Positions 45,463 through 57,477 of a stretch of DNA of 64,000 bases are shown here, in pieces. This stretch comes from Symmetrospora coprosmae (Eukaryota; Basidiomycota; Cystobasidiomycetes; Symmetrosporaceae). Numbering within the stretch: position 1 is the stretch's first letter; the number at the start of each line of letters is the position of its first letter. The DNA lies in NCBI GenBank assembly GCA_008802785.1, contig VUYT01000008.1:186001-250000 (forward strand), read 5' to 3'. The notes under the pieces are model-generated. The model saw only the letters and a list, made by a program, of their open reading frames with translations. It was not told where the DNA came from and made no database searches. The position numbers were made by a program, and so were the translations under genes.

Positions 45463-46989
45463 TTACACTGGCTTGCTGTCTGAACCTCCGTTTGTGGGCA
45501 CACTTGCCCGCTTGGAAACACTAGGACTCGGGGCCTGTGCCTGAACCGACGGCCCATGGCCAGTGGACACTTTGCGGGGCGGAACTGCCTCGGGCACTGT
45601 AATGGTGGAGACTGCCTGATGCATGCGATCCGTCGTCTTCAGAAGTCGCGTATTCTTTGCGGTCGACGGATTGCGCATGTCCGATATGGACCTATGCGGG
45701 ACCAGTGACCTACGCGAGCCGGCAGTCGAAGGCACACCTACACTACTTGAGCGCGACGCCGAAGTGTAGACAAGGCTCGATGGTCGCTCCTTACTCGGCG
45801 GAATGCTCGCCGAACGAGGCACTGCAAGTTTGACGGGAGTAATGAGGGCAGACACCTGCTGGCCGCCTCGTATAGGCTGGTCAGTGGCATTCTTGCGTCG
45901 AAGAGACACGACTGCGGCGGCATTGTACTTCTCGAGCGCTGTCCAGGGCTCTTGCCATGCCGCGTTCTCGCCTGGAGGAGGAACAAGACGGGCTCGCAAG
46001 AAACCGGGAACGTTCGCAGTTTGCGCACCTGGCTTGAGCTGGAAGAACGTCTCGAAGAAGAGCATCTGCTCTTGAAAGGGTAGCCAGAATGCTTAACAAC
46101 CTGCCTTGACTTTGGCTTCGAACGAGTCCCGGCTATCCAGGTTGGGGTTGACCAGAGACGCTGAGCCAGTACTGACGCGTCTGCCTCTGCTGGGGATCTG
46201 CATCAGCTCATGGTTGTATTCTAAGACGCTGCAAAGCCAATTCGTCTCAGCTAGGCTCGTAGGTGAACTCTCGGTCCAGCCCCGGCACATTTGGGTCCCA
46301 CATGTCGATATCAACGATCAGCCAGCGTATTTTGAGCCAGTCGAGAAAGAGCTCGTGATGTGCATGATCGCTCTCCATCAACCGCTCTCGTAGAGCAGGG
46401 AGCGGTGACATTTGCTGGACAGCTGTGTAGGCCTCCTTTACCTGCCGCAGTTCTTGCGTGATCTGTTTGTCTGCTGAAAGACCCGAAACAGACCGCTTGT
46501 TTCTGTGTCTCAGCACGAGCTCGCACATGGCAAAGCGCATGATATAGTTGACGACATTGCAAAGATCTTGGACTGCGCTTCCAGAATGTAGAAAGGCAAA
46601 GAGGGAGGAAAGGGAGATGAGTGAGCGGAATGAGCTCAGTCGCATAGCAGACCTCGATTGGCACGCGAGGGGAGAACCTAGGACAGCTCAGACTCGCCAT
46701 CGTCAGAAGACTGCTTTGCGCGAAGCAATAAGACTGATAGTCGCGGTAGCTCCTCGGCCAGTTCTGTTTGAGACTTGACGACTCCGCCTAGGAAGCGGAG
46801 CAGTTCTGTGGCTCTCCACTGACAATTCTTGCGTATCGGTCCCTCAATGCGCCTCTTGTCGCCGATTGACGGCATCTTCGAGGCTGCGATATCGTTGCGT
46901 ATACCTTTCATGGCTTTCATGATGTCGTAGATGGCCAGCTTCAATCGAACGATGGTCGGGATAGTCGGAGGTGACTGCGAGCGAGACAT
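45463..46989 (-). CDS. Hypothetical protein, helix-rich with disordered C-terminus
   Basis: Proposed exons: 46989 to about 46690, about 46577-46302, 46228-46101 and 46070-45463. The first junction is unresolved (the frame of exon 1 stops at a TAG near 46678). The intron after exon 2 (46301-46229) is well supported: it joins DWLKIRWLIVDIDI to VLEYNHELMQIP. The next intron would be 30 nt (46100-46071) and joins AKVKAE to QMLFFETFFQLKPG. The helical part is rich in Leu, Lys and Glu (LVLRHRNKRSV, LRQVKEAYTAVQQM) and the last 180 residues are Ser/Thr/Pro-rich. No family is recognised. Confidence 0.45.
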
Positions 46990-47422
46990 TCTGCACTGGG
47001 ATTGAGTGATGATTGATCACAAGAGGTCCGCGGCCGATTAGTGGAGAGATACGGGAACCCCCTGTGACTATGTAGTATGGCTATATTGATGTGGGGAGAG
47101 TCAACCAGAGGTGTTAGAGAGAGAGAGAGGAACAGCAAGCCTCGGGCGGTCCACTGTAGACTCGTAGGCACCGGGCTTCCTTTGTATTTGCCCTGCTCGG
47201 ACCAGAGCGTGTCTCTAAGCCGAGTTCCCACCGCTTGCATCGCTTCCCTGTTTAGCAAACGCCCTTGATCAGAAGTAGCTGCTGTCGATCCCGTAGGGGT
47301 CATGCACGACGAGCAACCCGGTAAGTAGAATTCTATGCTCTTATATGTCAGTGGGGGATAGGACCAGAGCAATCAATTGCGGATGTTGTACAATAACAAC
47401 GTGACATCAGGTCTGGACTACC
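46990..47422. other. Intergenic region, about 430 bp
   Basis: Between the start of the hypothetical gene at 46989 and the SIKE stop at 47423. No gene is seen; a leader or promoter is expected. Confidence 0.45.
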
Positions 47423-48869
47423 TCAGCTTGCTTGCGCGCTATGCTTCGCCGGGGGAGGTGGCGGACCATCGGGGTTTGCGGTCGGGGCGGATGAGGCATC
47501 GCCACCTTGCTTATGCGCTGTGGACGTCGAGCCTGCTTCCTCGAGCGGAGCAGGCAGCTCGCTCGCAATGCCGAGCAGCTCTCGCAGCTCTCTGTTCTCC
47601 CTCTCCAGCCGCTTCAGCTCCGTCTCTCTCGCCAACGCCTTGTCCGCCCGGTTAAGCAGCCTGCCCGATGCTTCGTCGTTATTGAGCAGGCGCAGGTAGC
47701 CTCCTTCGGAGCGATCATACTTGCTGTCGAGTCGTGCGCGGTAGCGCGGCTTCTTTGTGCCATTGCTGCTGGCGTGCGAGGAGGCCCTCTGGAACGATCC
47801 TGCATGTTGCTCCGATAGCGTACTACCGGCTGCACTGTCGGAGCTGCCGCCAATGGGCACCGCTAGGCGTCGCCGCGCATCGCTGCTGCCGTTCGAGGAG
47901 GAAGAGGACGAGTCGTCTTCATCGTCATCTGATGAAGACGAGTCCTCCGTGTCCTCGCCCTGCAGGCTCCGCATGGCGCGCCGCAGCAGCGATGACAAGT
48001 GGGCGAGCGACATCTGCGTCGAAAGAGGATCGGAGAAGAAGGGCGAGCCGGATCCTGGCATCCTGGGCATTGCGCTCATCGGTTCTGACGCCTGCGGGAT
48101 GCCGTTGATGGCGAGGGCGCTCGAGCCGCTGTGCTGAAGGAGCAGGGTCTCGTAGTGCCGGGCGGAGTCGAGCTCGTGCTGCTGCGTGGAGTGCTGCGAG
48201 TTGAAGACGTACGACACAGGATCAGTATGCGAATGCTACGGCATTAGCAGGAGCCTGCCCATGCTGTCGAGTAGCGGGTCCAGGTCTCAGCATCCTCGAC
48301 ATCACGAACCGCAAAGCTCCTGAACTTGGCCATGATGCCATCCATGGTGGTCTCGTACTCCTTGAGCAGCATGCTCAGCTGCTTGTTCTCGTATTGCAGC
48401 GTCTGGTTCTCGACGACGAGGTGCGCGTTGAAGCGTTCAATCTCCGACTCAAAGGCCTCTGTTTCAGCACGCCAGACACGGGTAGAAGGCGCCCTCCGTC
48501 AGAAGTACGTCACCGGCTGCAAGGAATACCAGATTGAGGCGCACCCTTTGTGATATCCGTGTTGAAGCGCCTCAGGGCGAATCCAGCGCCCGCATGGACG
48601 GCTCGGGCCTGTTGTGACGCGGGCGGGGGCATCAGGCAAGGGCAGCGCGAGGGCGTCTCGCATCGCAAACAGCATGCCGACGCCCACCTTGAGCTCGTCG
48701 ATATGCGCTCTGAGCTTCTCTGCGTGCTCCCTGTTCTCGGACAGCTGGTTCGACAGCTCGGTGAGCAGGCCCCACAGTCTGCGAGACACCTCAGCAGCTG
48801 TCGGCCAGGATAGCCAGCACCAGCAGCGATGGCCACCCACCGCGATACCTCATCGTCCACCATGGCCAT
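47423..48869 (-). CDS. STRIPAK-complex SIKE/FGFR1OP2-family coiled-coil protein
   Basis: Exons 48869-48849 (21 nt), 48789-48688, 48608-48545, 48458-48310 and 48235-47423 give 382 residues. Landmarks: [24 protein letters not shown], then [21 protein letters not shown] joined to [22 protein letters not shown], and [21 protein letters not shown] ending in a conserved stop-helix. The C-terminal exon has [23 protein letters not shown], then Ser/Asp-rich linkers and [21 protein letters not shown], the ELRELL motif of SIKE proteins. In filamentous fungi the SIKE orthologue PRO45 is part of the STRIPAK signalling complex at the nuclear envelope and ER and is needed for cell fusion. The exon 1 acceptor is the weakest point of the model. 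Confidence 0.85.
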
Positions 48870-49079
48870 GTTGGCAGGTGCAATGCTGGATGCTGCAGTG
48901 GACTGTACTTGTTCGTGCGAGCGCAAGAGCGGGAGTGCAAGACCGTCACAGCCAACGCAGGCACACGCACACGTGCAGAGGCGAGAGACTGCAGAAAGCA
49001 GAATGACGGCAGGCTGAGACGTGATGATGACAACAACGCTGATGCGAGTGTACTGAGCTCGCTCTTCCGTATCCGGGCA

Positions 49080-49915
49080 CTACTGTCCTGCTGCCGTGCG
49101 CTGCGCTTGCAGCTCCTTGAGCATCGGGTCCTGGAACGCCTTGCTACACCGGCTACGGGAAGGTCGAGGCAAGCCGGTTAGCCAGAGTATGGGCGGACAG
49201 CAGGCTTGATACATGACCCACGTGCACACGTAGAAGAGCGTCATGCGCGACTCTGCTCGTTTCGTCTGCTGATCCTGGTAGAAGACGGCTCTGTGAACGC
49301 AGATGCACGGGAGGCGTCAGCAGCTGGCCGCTGGCTTTCGATGGCATGGACGTGCACGCACTCTCCGTTACCGCATCTTGGACAAGTCATGGGTGCGCGA
49401 GGCTGTGAGCGCAGCGGAATTGTCAGTAACGTATTGTAAGGGCTGAGCCAGCCCTAGACAGAGCCGCGCCTCACAAGAGTCGGATCCGTCGCAATATCCT
49501 GCGTGACTCCGGCGGTCTCCCTGTGTGTGCAAGTGAGACGGGCAGTACATGCTCAGCATCCTAACCGACACGGCCGCATTGCTGCTTCCTCGTCGGTCAC
49601 TCACTTGAGCTCGGTGATGAGCTCGTTCCGATAGACGCAGATGTTGGTCGCCTCCTCGAACCCTGCCCACCCGGAAAGGCAGCCGTCAGTCCTGCTATCG
49701 CGCATACGAGCGCATACTGAAGCTGAGCTTGCGTACATTCGCAGTTCTTGCAGTGGTACAGGAGCACCTTGTGCACCTTGTCTGCCTTTGGGTACACTGC
49801 GCGGATGCCGCGTTCGACAGCTTGATCAGCAGACGGACAAGCCCTGTCGAGTAACCTCGAGCAATGTGCGCTCACGGCAGTTGTTGCACTCTCCGCAGAA
49901 GCGAGTGCTGCTCAT
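49080..49915 (-). CDS. RPB9: DNA-directed RNA polymerase II subunit RPB9
   Basis: Seven exons: 49915-49876, 49796-49737, 49662-49605, 49520-49475, 49402-49362, 49290-49222 and 49152-49080, 128 residues in 836 bp. The order is RFCGECNN, LYPKADKVHKVLLYHCKNCE, NICVYRNELITELK, VTQDIATDPTLPRAP, then TCPRCGNGEAVFYQDQ and ESRMTLFYVCTRC. The N-terminal zinc ribbon (two CxxC pairs) and the C-terminal ribbon (CPRC ... CTRC) are both complete, which fixed the splice choices at 49361 and 49221. RPB9 sits at the jaw of RNA polymerase II and supports start-site choice and transcript cleavage with TFIIS. Confidence 0.95.
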
Positions 49916-50237
49916 CGTGCCTATGCGAGGGGAATGAGGCTAAGTCGATCCAGTCGAGCGCTGGACAAGTCGTCAACTCAGCAGAAGCTCGGGAGATGTC
50001 CGGCACCACTTGATTAAGCCACAGCGTTCTGCTGCTATTCCAATATATATATCTAAGTCCGCCGTACGAGTCTACCGATAGTTCGTACGGCTATCGCTAC
50101 ATCGCTGATCCCGTCCTGCTATCCGGTACTCGCATTGTAGGCCGGCACGCAAGTGACAACTGCCTTCCATCGACTCGCGGTCGGAAAAAGGCTAGCCACC
50201 CTCAAGCCATGTACACCGACACCTCAGCTGGGGCATC

Positions 50238-53200
50238 TCAGCGCTTGCTTCTCGCCCTTGTATTCCTGCGCGTCGTGCCGCCCGCACCAGGACTGGCGGC
50301 ATTGCCTGCGGCTGTCCCGTTGCTGGCCCCCTGCTCCTGCATCGACTCTGGTCCCTTCTCGTACGTGCCCCTCCGCGTCCGCGTACTTGGTCGTGCATCA
50401 GATACAGTGCCAGATTTTGCAGAGGGGTCGGGCGACGGTGCTGACTCCTCCTTGACGGCAGGGACCGCTTCGTTCGGCTGGTCAGCGCTCAAAGCTGGCT
50501 GCTCCGTCGATCCGAGACCAAAGTGGTCCGCAGGCAGAGCTTGATCCGCATTCAGGTATGCTGCAAGCGGATCTTCCTCCTGGCTGTACAGGCTGCTGTC
50601 GCCGATGCCGCCGAGCGAGTCCATGCTCGTATCGCCCAGGGAGAATCCGTTGGTAGCTGGCATTGCATCTCCGGAGGGCGGCACGAAGGCACTGGCATTT
50701 GCATTTTGCACTGAAGGGAATGAACAGGAAGAACATCAGCGGCGGTACCGGCCATTCAGATGTCCGTATTGGCTGGACTCACAGTACTGCTCAAAGTCAA
50801 AATCGTCGTCATCGAACCCGCCGCCAGGGACAGCGCTCGTACCGGATCCCTGAGCAAGACCGTCCCTCGCCTGCGATGCACCCGGACTCGCACCCGTCAG
50901 TGCAGCCTGATCCCATTGGAATCCTTCCGGCAACTGCGCAACCAGCCGGTCTATCGCGCCTGACAAGCTGTCCATCCGCTCCTTGAGCTTGACATTCTCG
51001 TCCGAGACACTCGTGAGCGTGTTGTTGTACTTTGTCAGAGCCTGCTCGGCATTCGAGCTGGGACCGGCACCGTTCTGATAAGGCGTGTGAGCCAGTAGAT
51101 TATTCGGGTTCGATGGTGAGAGGGCAAGGGAGAAAGCGGAAGGATTGCTGTAATTGACCCCAGATGCAGAGGTCCCATCATACGGCAGTGTCCCGGCTTG
51201 AGGGGTGAGACCGGTTCCGCCTGCACTTCCCTGCTGGGCATTGGCAAACGCGCTCAAAGAAGCTAGGAAAGCCGGGTCATTGAAATCGAACGGCGATGCA
51301 GCTGGCGTCGCGGCTCGCTGGTTGTCCCCTCGCGTGCCATTGAGGATCGACGATACCGACGACCAGTCAATGCCGTTCGCGCTCTGCGATCCTTGCTGCT
51401 GATCTTGTAGCTGGCGCCAGAGCTGGAGCTGCTGGTCGCTCGTTGATGGCTCAGACTGTGCTTGTCCTGCGAGGGTGCTTTCCGCCTGCTCAGGCCGCGA
51501 CGTGGACGCTTCATTCGGCGGGCCCGCTTGACGTGAACGCTGCAATGGGCCTCCCTCGCTGTGCTTTGTTTGTCGCTTGCGCTCACCCTGGTGCGAGGTA
51601 GCCGCGATCGATGGAGGCGACACTGCGGGACTATCTGTGCCCGCTGTGCTAGACGTTGCAGCCGTGCTTCCCCGGATCCTTCCAATGACGGGTAGCTCGT
51701 CGTCCGAGTGCAGCTCCTCGAACTGACTCATCGCAAGATCACGGGCGGAGGCTCCCGCTGGAGACTCTACATCCATGATATCCGGCATCATCTCCTTGCG
51801 CTTGTTTTTGCCACTCGACCCCGAAGCCTGCTGCGAGACCGGAACGTCGCGTTGCAGCTTGTCAGGGGACGAGCCTTCGATCATCAAGCGTTGCCGTTTC
51901 CGCGGTGCAGCCTTGACGACCTCGTACCCGCTCGCCCCTCGCCGCACTACGCCCGGTCGAGCTGCTGGACTTGGCCCCTTCCAACTCTGTTGGTGCGATG
52001 CCTGCCTATTCTCCTGTCGCTGCTGCCCAGCTACGCTGTTGACGTACGTCTGCCACCCGCCGTTGTTATAGTTACCGAGTCCGAGGCCAGATATCGAGTC
52101 TGCCATGGCGACGTTCCTTTCGGCTGGCGATAGCCCGTCGTCGCCGTCACCCTGCTCGTCTCCATCTACTGACACCGACACGATGTTGCTCCCGTTGCCG
52201 TTGCCAGACACGTGTGCTGCGCCCGTCCCGCTCGTGCTGGCCTCTGACCCGCCATTGTTGCCGTTCAGAGCGCGCCCGCCAAAGACGCCAGCAAGGAACT
52301 TGAGGATCTTGTCAATCATCTCTGCGTTCTTGTCGTTCTTGACCTTTTCCTCGAAGTTGTCCTGCCACAAAGTCCTGTTGGATCCCTGCAGGTCGCGCAG
52401 CTCTGACGAGAGGATCGTCTGGTGCCGCTTGATCGCCTGCACCTCGGCTAGGATCTGCGATAGCTCTCCCTGGAACTTGATGAGGGCATGTTGGTTGCTC
52501 GCTGCGATGCTGTTGCTCGGTCCGCTGCCAGACGCGACGGCTCCTGCGCTGTGCCCTGACGTGCCGTCCGCACCGTCGCCGGCGCCCGACCCGCTCCCTC
52601 CCGCTCCCTCGTCGTGCTCGCCTCCCGCGCCCAGACCCGCTCCTACAGCCAGATTGGCCCCATTACCCTTCTTCCGCTGTATCAGATACAGGAGATCCGG
52701 CTGGCCACGCTGGAAGTTATCGGAGCGGAACTCGAGGACCTCTGCGCGCTCCTTCTCCTCCTCGTCTTCGAGCTTGAGCACCCCTTGCTGCAGGTGCGGC
52801 ACCTTGTGGAAGCCGTACATGTTGAGCTGGCGCACGAAAGAGCCAAAGTTCGAGTGCTTGAAGAAGCGAGGGAGCAGCTCCTTGCCGAACCGCTCGGCCG
52901 AGGGAACGATGAACGAGCTGCCGGACTCGGTCCAGCGGATGAGCGGATCCGTCGCTGGGTCGTTGACCATGCTGGAGACGTACGAGCATGGCGTCAGCTC
53001 CTTGTATGCAGTATGCGACGACCACAGCCGCCGGGCCTTTGCTCGGTCTTCAAACAGGCTGCCCGAGCGAACCTCCGCCCGACTCACCTGAACAGTTTAT
53101 TCAGGAAGGCTGGTATGTTTCGAGTCGTAGGGTTCATCGGGTTCGTAGAGCTGGGCGTAGATGTGCTCCTGCCGCCTGCCGGTGCAGCCGCTGCTGTCAC

Positions 53201-53449
53201 TGCTGTCGAGTCGCTCCCTTTGCCCTTGCCCTTGCTGGACCTGGACGAGCTGCTGGCGCCTGCTTTGGCCGGCCCTCCTCCCGAGGCTGATGGCAGCGTT
53301 GTGAGCTGGAAGTTGAGCGGGTTCGAGTTGTCGATGAAGGCATTGCTGGCATTGCTGTTGCCCATATTGCTGCTGCTGTCGTGCTCAGTGCCGTGGTGGC
53401 TTCTCAGAGCGAGAGCCATCGATGACGGACCCCCGCCGTCGGTGTCCAT
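50238..53449 (-). CDS. HSF1: Heat shock transcription factor
   Basis: Exons 53449-53088, 52971-50783 and 50710-50238 give 1007 residues. The HSF DNA-binding domain starts at NIPAFLNKLF / SMVNDPATDPLIRW and continues with GSSFIVPSAERFGKELLPRFFKH, SNFGSFVRQLNMYGFHKV and LEFRSDNFQRGQPDLLYLIQRKK. After a Gly/Ser linker a heptad region (LSQILAEVQAIKRHQTILSSELRDLQ) forms the trimerisation coil. The long remainder is Ser/Gln-rich and disordered and ends in an acidic, proline-rich activation-like part. HSF trimers bind nGAAn repeats in heat-shock promoters in the nucleus. The start is the ATG at 53449; an in-frame TTG lies three codons upstream. The large size is usual for basidiomycete HSF. Confidence 0.93.
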
Positions 53450-54119
53450 GACAATCAATGGCCTTTGCCCTGCGCTGGGCTGTGCTTTCGCGTGCGTCTG
53501 TCCACTGTGCTAGCTGGTGTCGAACTGCGCAACTCCTCCCTTCTGATGCATCTCTTTGTTCCTCACTCGTTGATGGAGTGCGCAAGAGCTTGTAGATCAC
53601 GTCACGAGCGAGTTCCGCCTCGCCTCGGAGGTTCGGACACAGAGTCGCAAGAAAAAGTGCTTGCAAGTATCAGTCCTACGGATACACAGGTCTAGCTATC
53701 ATCGCGTGTTCTGTGTGGAGAGGGGCGACATGCACATTGTGCAGGCTCGCGAGGCAGCCTTACGCAGTCCTGGAGCTGCCCGCTGGGTAGATCCTCGAGG
53801 ATGTAAAGCAGGAATCAGCAATATGGCTGAGCCAGATTGAGAGACAGCCAGTGTGCAAGTTGATGTCCAGTCGGATGCCTTCGCGCAGGCGAAACTTCCT
53901 TTCCAGTATAGCCAGGAGGACCCGGCCTGAGCTTGAGCCAAAGCTGCGCGAAGGTAATGGAGACGGGGGCGAGTCGGTCGACTACTCGCACCTAAGCTCG
54001 GTATTGCAGACGTACGGATGTCACCCGACTTGTCCGTTACGCGGTATGGCTAGGGTTGTCCCGCGAGTCCGAACGCCGTGGCACCGACAGCCACCTGTGC
54101 CTGCTGTGTCTCAGGCGCC
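53450..54119. other. Intergenic region, about 670 bp
   Basis: This lies upstream of the HSF start and downstream of the holo-ACP synthase stop. Frames of up to about 100 codons have no family or splice support. It should hold the HSF promoter. Confidence 0.45.
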
Positions 54120-54666
54120 TCAGGTCTCTTCGGCAATCACGACGCTTGTAACGTAGTCGCCATCATGGGACACGCTGAGGTGCATCTTTACGTCTCCGCA
54201 TGCCTTTGTGCTCGGTACGGTGCGATGGAGTGTCAAGACAGGCTTCTTGGCTTGGGTGTCGACGAGGACGTTGCCCTCGCCGGGAGCTGAGGCCGGCTGG
54301 CCAGCCTTGAGAACCGAGACGTCCTTCCAGGTCAGTTTCAGGTGTGGGTAGAGTGCCTTGTACGCGGCCTCTTTGGCGGTCCACCTGCATTACGCGTGAA
54401 CAAAGCGGAGACGTTTCAGCTCGTGACGACCTGCCGTGCGTATCTTCGGCCGAGATGGCTCACCGGACCGCAAGGTACTTGAGCGAGGTCGCAGAAGCAT
54501 TGATCTGATCCTGTGCCGCTGTCGAGACGCCCGTGAGTGCCTCGAATTCGGCGAGCTCGTGCGTCGAGAGGATCCTCCGTGCCAGTCTCGACGGACCTCC
54601 TTGCCTTCTGACGAGTCCCACCAGACGAGGGAAGTGGAGCAGATCGATACCAACGCCGAGGATCAT
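54120..54666 (-). CDS. PPT2: Holo-[acyl-carrier-protein] synthase (4'-phosphopantetheinyl transferase)
   Basis: Exons 54666-54464 and 54384-54120 give 155 residues, the normal AcpS length. Motifs: GVGIDLLHFPRL with the magnesium-binding Asp near the N-terminus, ARRILSTHELAEF, then WTAKEAAYKALYP (the WxxKEAxxK signature, completed across the intron) and HLSVSHDGDYVTSVVIAEE. The enzyme moves phosphopantetheine from CoA to a serine of acyl carrier protein; the small AcpS-type fungal enzyme serves the mitochondrial carrier protein. It starts 78 bp from the divergent OCA1-type gene. A short, poorly resolved targeting region is possible, but no classic presequence is seen. Confidence 0.93.
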
Positions 54667-54744
54667 CGTTTCGGCGCTGTACTATCCAGGCTAGCCGGCA
54701 TCGTTGCCCTCTTGAACGGCCTTGGTATCCCATTCGAGCGGAGG

Positions 54745-55851
54745 ATGGACGGGCAAGTCGACTGCAGCCCGGAGGTCGCGCGCGCCATTGATGCAGTCCG
54801 GCAAGACGGGGAGGCAGATACGGCTGGGAACCCCGAGGAAGGCGTCTCGGTTGCAGCACAGCAGGCATCGCAGAGCCCCAGCACCTCTCCCGCCGCTTTG
54901 AACGGAGCCGCGACGGATCCCGAGTCGGCGGCTCGAGACCTCCACGCTCGGCGTCAGTCTCAACTGAGGAAGCAGAACCGCTTCACGCAAGCGAGCGTCA
55001 TCATCCCACCCGAGAACTTTGCCTACGTCGAGGACGGCCTGTACCGGAGTGTGCGTTGGACTGGCCTTCAAGATTCACAGCCGAGCTCCGGCGGCGAGAG
55101 GCACACACCGGCTGACCCGCTTCCCTATTCCTGTCCGCGTGAAACAGGGGCAGCCGACAGAGCTCAACTTCCCTTTCCTCCAGCGTCTGCGGCTCAAGAC
55201 GCTCATCTGGCTTGCTCCCGAAGAGCCCGAGCAGCAGTTGTGAGTCGCCCCGGCGTAGACACGACGGCTACTCCGGGCGCCAATGCCTGGACTGGAAGCT
55301 GAATAACCCTTGCACGCCTCCTCAGTCTCGACTTTATGGACGAGGAGCGGATTACCTTGGCGCACTTGGGCATGCTTCAAGCGGCCAACGCGAGAGATCC
55401 GGTGGCAGAGGATGTAGTCCTCAGGGCACTGTAAGCTCGCTCGTCTCCATTACAGCCGGTCTACGAGGCAGTCCGCTCCACGCTACTGATCGCGCGGATC
55501 TGCATTTCCCCGCTGTCTACGCACAGGGACATCCTCCTTCAGCCTAGCTCGTACCCGATCATGGTGATGTGCAACCTGGGCCGCCACCGTACGGGGACAG
55601 TCATTGGCTGCTTCAGGCGGCTGCAGCGCTGGAACCTCGCCTCTACCTTCGAGGAGTACAGGCGGCACGCTGGTGCACGCGTCCGACTCGTTAACGAGCA
55701 GGTGCGCCAACGAGCTCGCCGAATCTATAGTCCATGAAAGCTGACTGCGACCTGCAAACAGTTCATCGAGCTCTTCGACCTCGACCTCGTCAGAGTCCCG
55801 CAGCTCCCACTCGCTGATCAGGCGGAATCGCAGGGCGACGGAGCGGCTTGA
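54745..55851 (+). CDS. OCA1: Atypical protein tyrosine phosphatase, OCA1/SIW14 type
   Basis: Exons 54745-55050, 55148-55239, 55326-55430, 55527-55701 and 55762-55851 give 255 residues. Landmarks: [15 protein letters not shown] / [59 protein letters not shown] with the catalytic CX5R loop (CNLGRHRTG), [27 protein letters not shown] and NEQ / [10 protein letters not shown]. Exon 4 was joined at CGCACAG because this restores the LDILLQP lead-in. The yeast homologues (Oca1, Siw14) hydrolyse phosphotyrosine or inositol pyrophosphates and take part in stress and cell-cycle responses. The first 90 residues are disordered. Confidence 0.92.
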
Positions 55852-56684
55852 GCACGGCATCTCTGCCAGAATTCGCAATTGCCGTCTTTACAAAGCAAGC
55901 ACCGTATTAAGACGCGCCCATCGCCTTTTCAACAACAACTCCAGGCTGTCAGGGGGTTGCGCGTATACACAAGGAGAAAGCCGGCTCGGCACTTCCCCCT
56001 TCTGGGAGTCCTGCCTTCGTGGACCTAATGCGCATGCTACACGAGCGCAAAACCAAGCAGGAGAGTCAGCCAATTCACGACATCGTTGCGCGCTGTTCAG
56101 CCCAATGTGCCAGGCTGTGTGTGGGATCTCGAAGCTGGGAAGAAAGGATAGGAGGGAAGGGATGGATCTAGCCCCGGTATCTGTCGGGCTCTTCGTGAAG
56201 CTCTGATATAGAAGGCCTGTCAATTGGCGGGGCAGATATATGGAAGGAACGGCGTGGAGGTGGAAACGGCGCGGGGTGCCAGGAGCCTGCATCTAAGGTC
56301 ACCGGCCAACGGCAAGACAAGCTAGCTGGGATGCAGAGTGGTGGCGGATAGCTCGGTCTACTTTGGCAAAGAGTGTGGGGGTTGCATGAATGGCTGAGGG
56401 GGAATGCATGCACTTACTTCGGCCTTTCTTTCCTGCGCATCCTTGATATCTCGCTGAGCGAGGCGTCTGTCTTCCGCCCGTCTGATGTCCGATCGGGGCC
56501 TGGAGTATGGTGCGACATACGCACAGGGTGCCTTTACTGGCGGCACCCCTGGCTTTGCCCGGTAGCTGGCTGACATCTCGCTGGTGAGGCCGACCGAGCA
56601 GGGGTGGGCGATGCCCATTGGAGACAGCAGGTATGTAGCCTGGCCGGCCTGGCTGGCTGGCCGGCTCGGATTGAGGAACAGCCT
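55852..56684. other. Convergent 3' intergenic region, about 830 bp
   Basis: Between the OCA1 and TRAPPC2L stops. The region has overlapping frames on both strands but none with splice or family support. A short GGCT-type run lies near 56648-56672. Confidence 0.5.
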
Positions 56685-57477
56685 TTATGTGGCATTCTGA
56701 GCGTCGACCAGCTCCTTCAGCCTGCGCTCGAACTTGGCGCTCCGGATAGGCGGCTGGACAGCGTCTGCCACTGCGAGAGCTGCATCTGATGAGCCGGGCG
56801 CAACAGCATCGGTAAAAGGGTTCGACAGATATGCGATGTAGGCGTTGTGGAGCGCTTTGAATAGCTGCTCGACCAGGAAGTGTTAGCGACACGATGGCAG
56901 GGTCAGCATCACTGGTCATGATCGTGCAGAAGAAGAAATTCACAGTCTTGACATCGACGTCCTTCACGGTCTCCTCCTCCAGCGCGAGGCAGATGACCAT
57001 CTTGACGCGGGTGCTGGTTGTGTAGCCGTATCTGCTCGCGAGTGCGGGCTGACAAGGTCAGCCGAGACCGAATATGCAGGTGGACTGCATGAACGTACAC
57101 GGCATAGTCGTCCATGACCTGAAGCAGTCCTGCGTAGTGGTCCATCTGACGCGGGTTGGCGGCCTCTGCAGACGCGCAAGATGGTCAATTTGAGCCTGGC
57201 AAAGGCGAGTTGGCCAGGCCACTGCGATGCTGTAGATCACGCACCCCGCTCCTCGAACACGTCAAGACTGGTATGCGCGACAAAGTGCCATTTCAAGTCC
57301 TCCTCTGCTGTCGCGGGGCGTGATGCGATGCGGCTGTTGGGCGGGTACGAGCTGATGAAGAGGGGTTGGTTATGGCGGCCTTTTTCAGACAGTGGAGACA
57401 AGGGTCAGCCTAGGTTGAGAGGAAAGCTACACCAATCAGGTCGCCTCACCGATGAGTGCAATGCTGAGGATCCGCAT
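56685..57477 (-). CDS. TCA17: TRAPP complex subunit 2-like (TRAPPC2L/Tca17)
   Basis: Five exons: 57477-57450, 57379-57245, 57165-57099, 57031-56944 and 56864-56685, 165 residues. The order MRILSIALI / GRHNQPLFISSYP, LKWHFVAHTSLDVFEER, YAGLLQVMDDYAV / YGYTTSTRVKMVICLALEEE, DVKT / LFKALHNAYIAYLSNPF matches the longin-like fold of TRAPPC2L. The junctions were set by that alignment. TRAPP complexes act as Rab (Ypt1/Ypt31) exchange factors in ER-Golgi and Golgi traffic; Tca17 helps assemble TRAPPII. The C-terminal part is slightly longer than in animals (about 25 extra residues). Confidence 0.88.
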
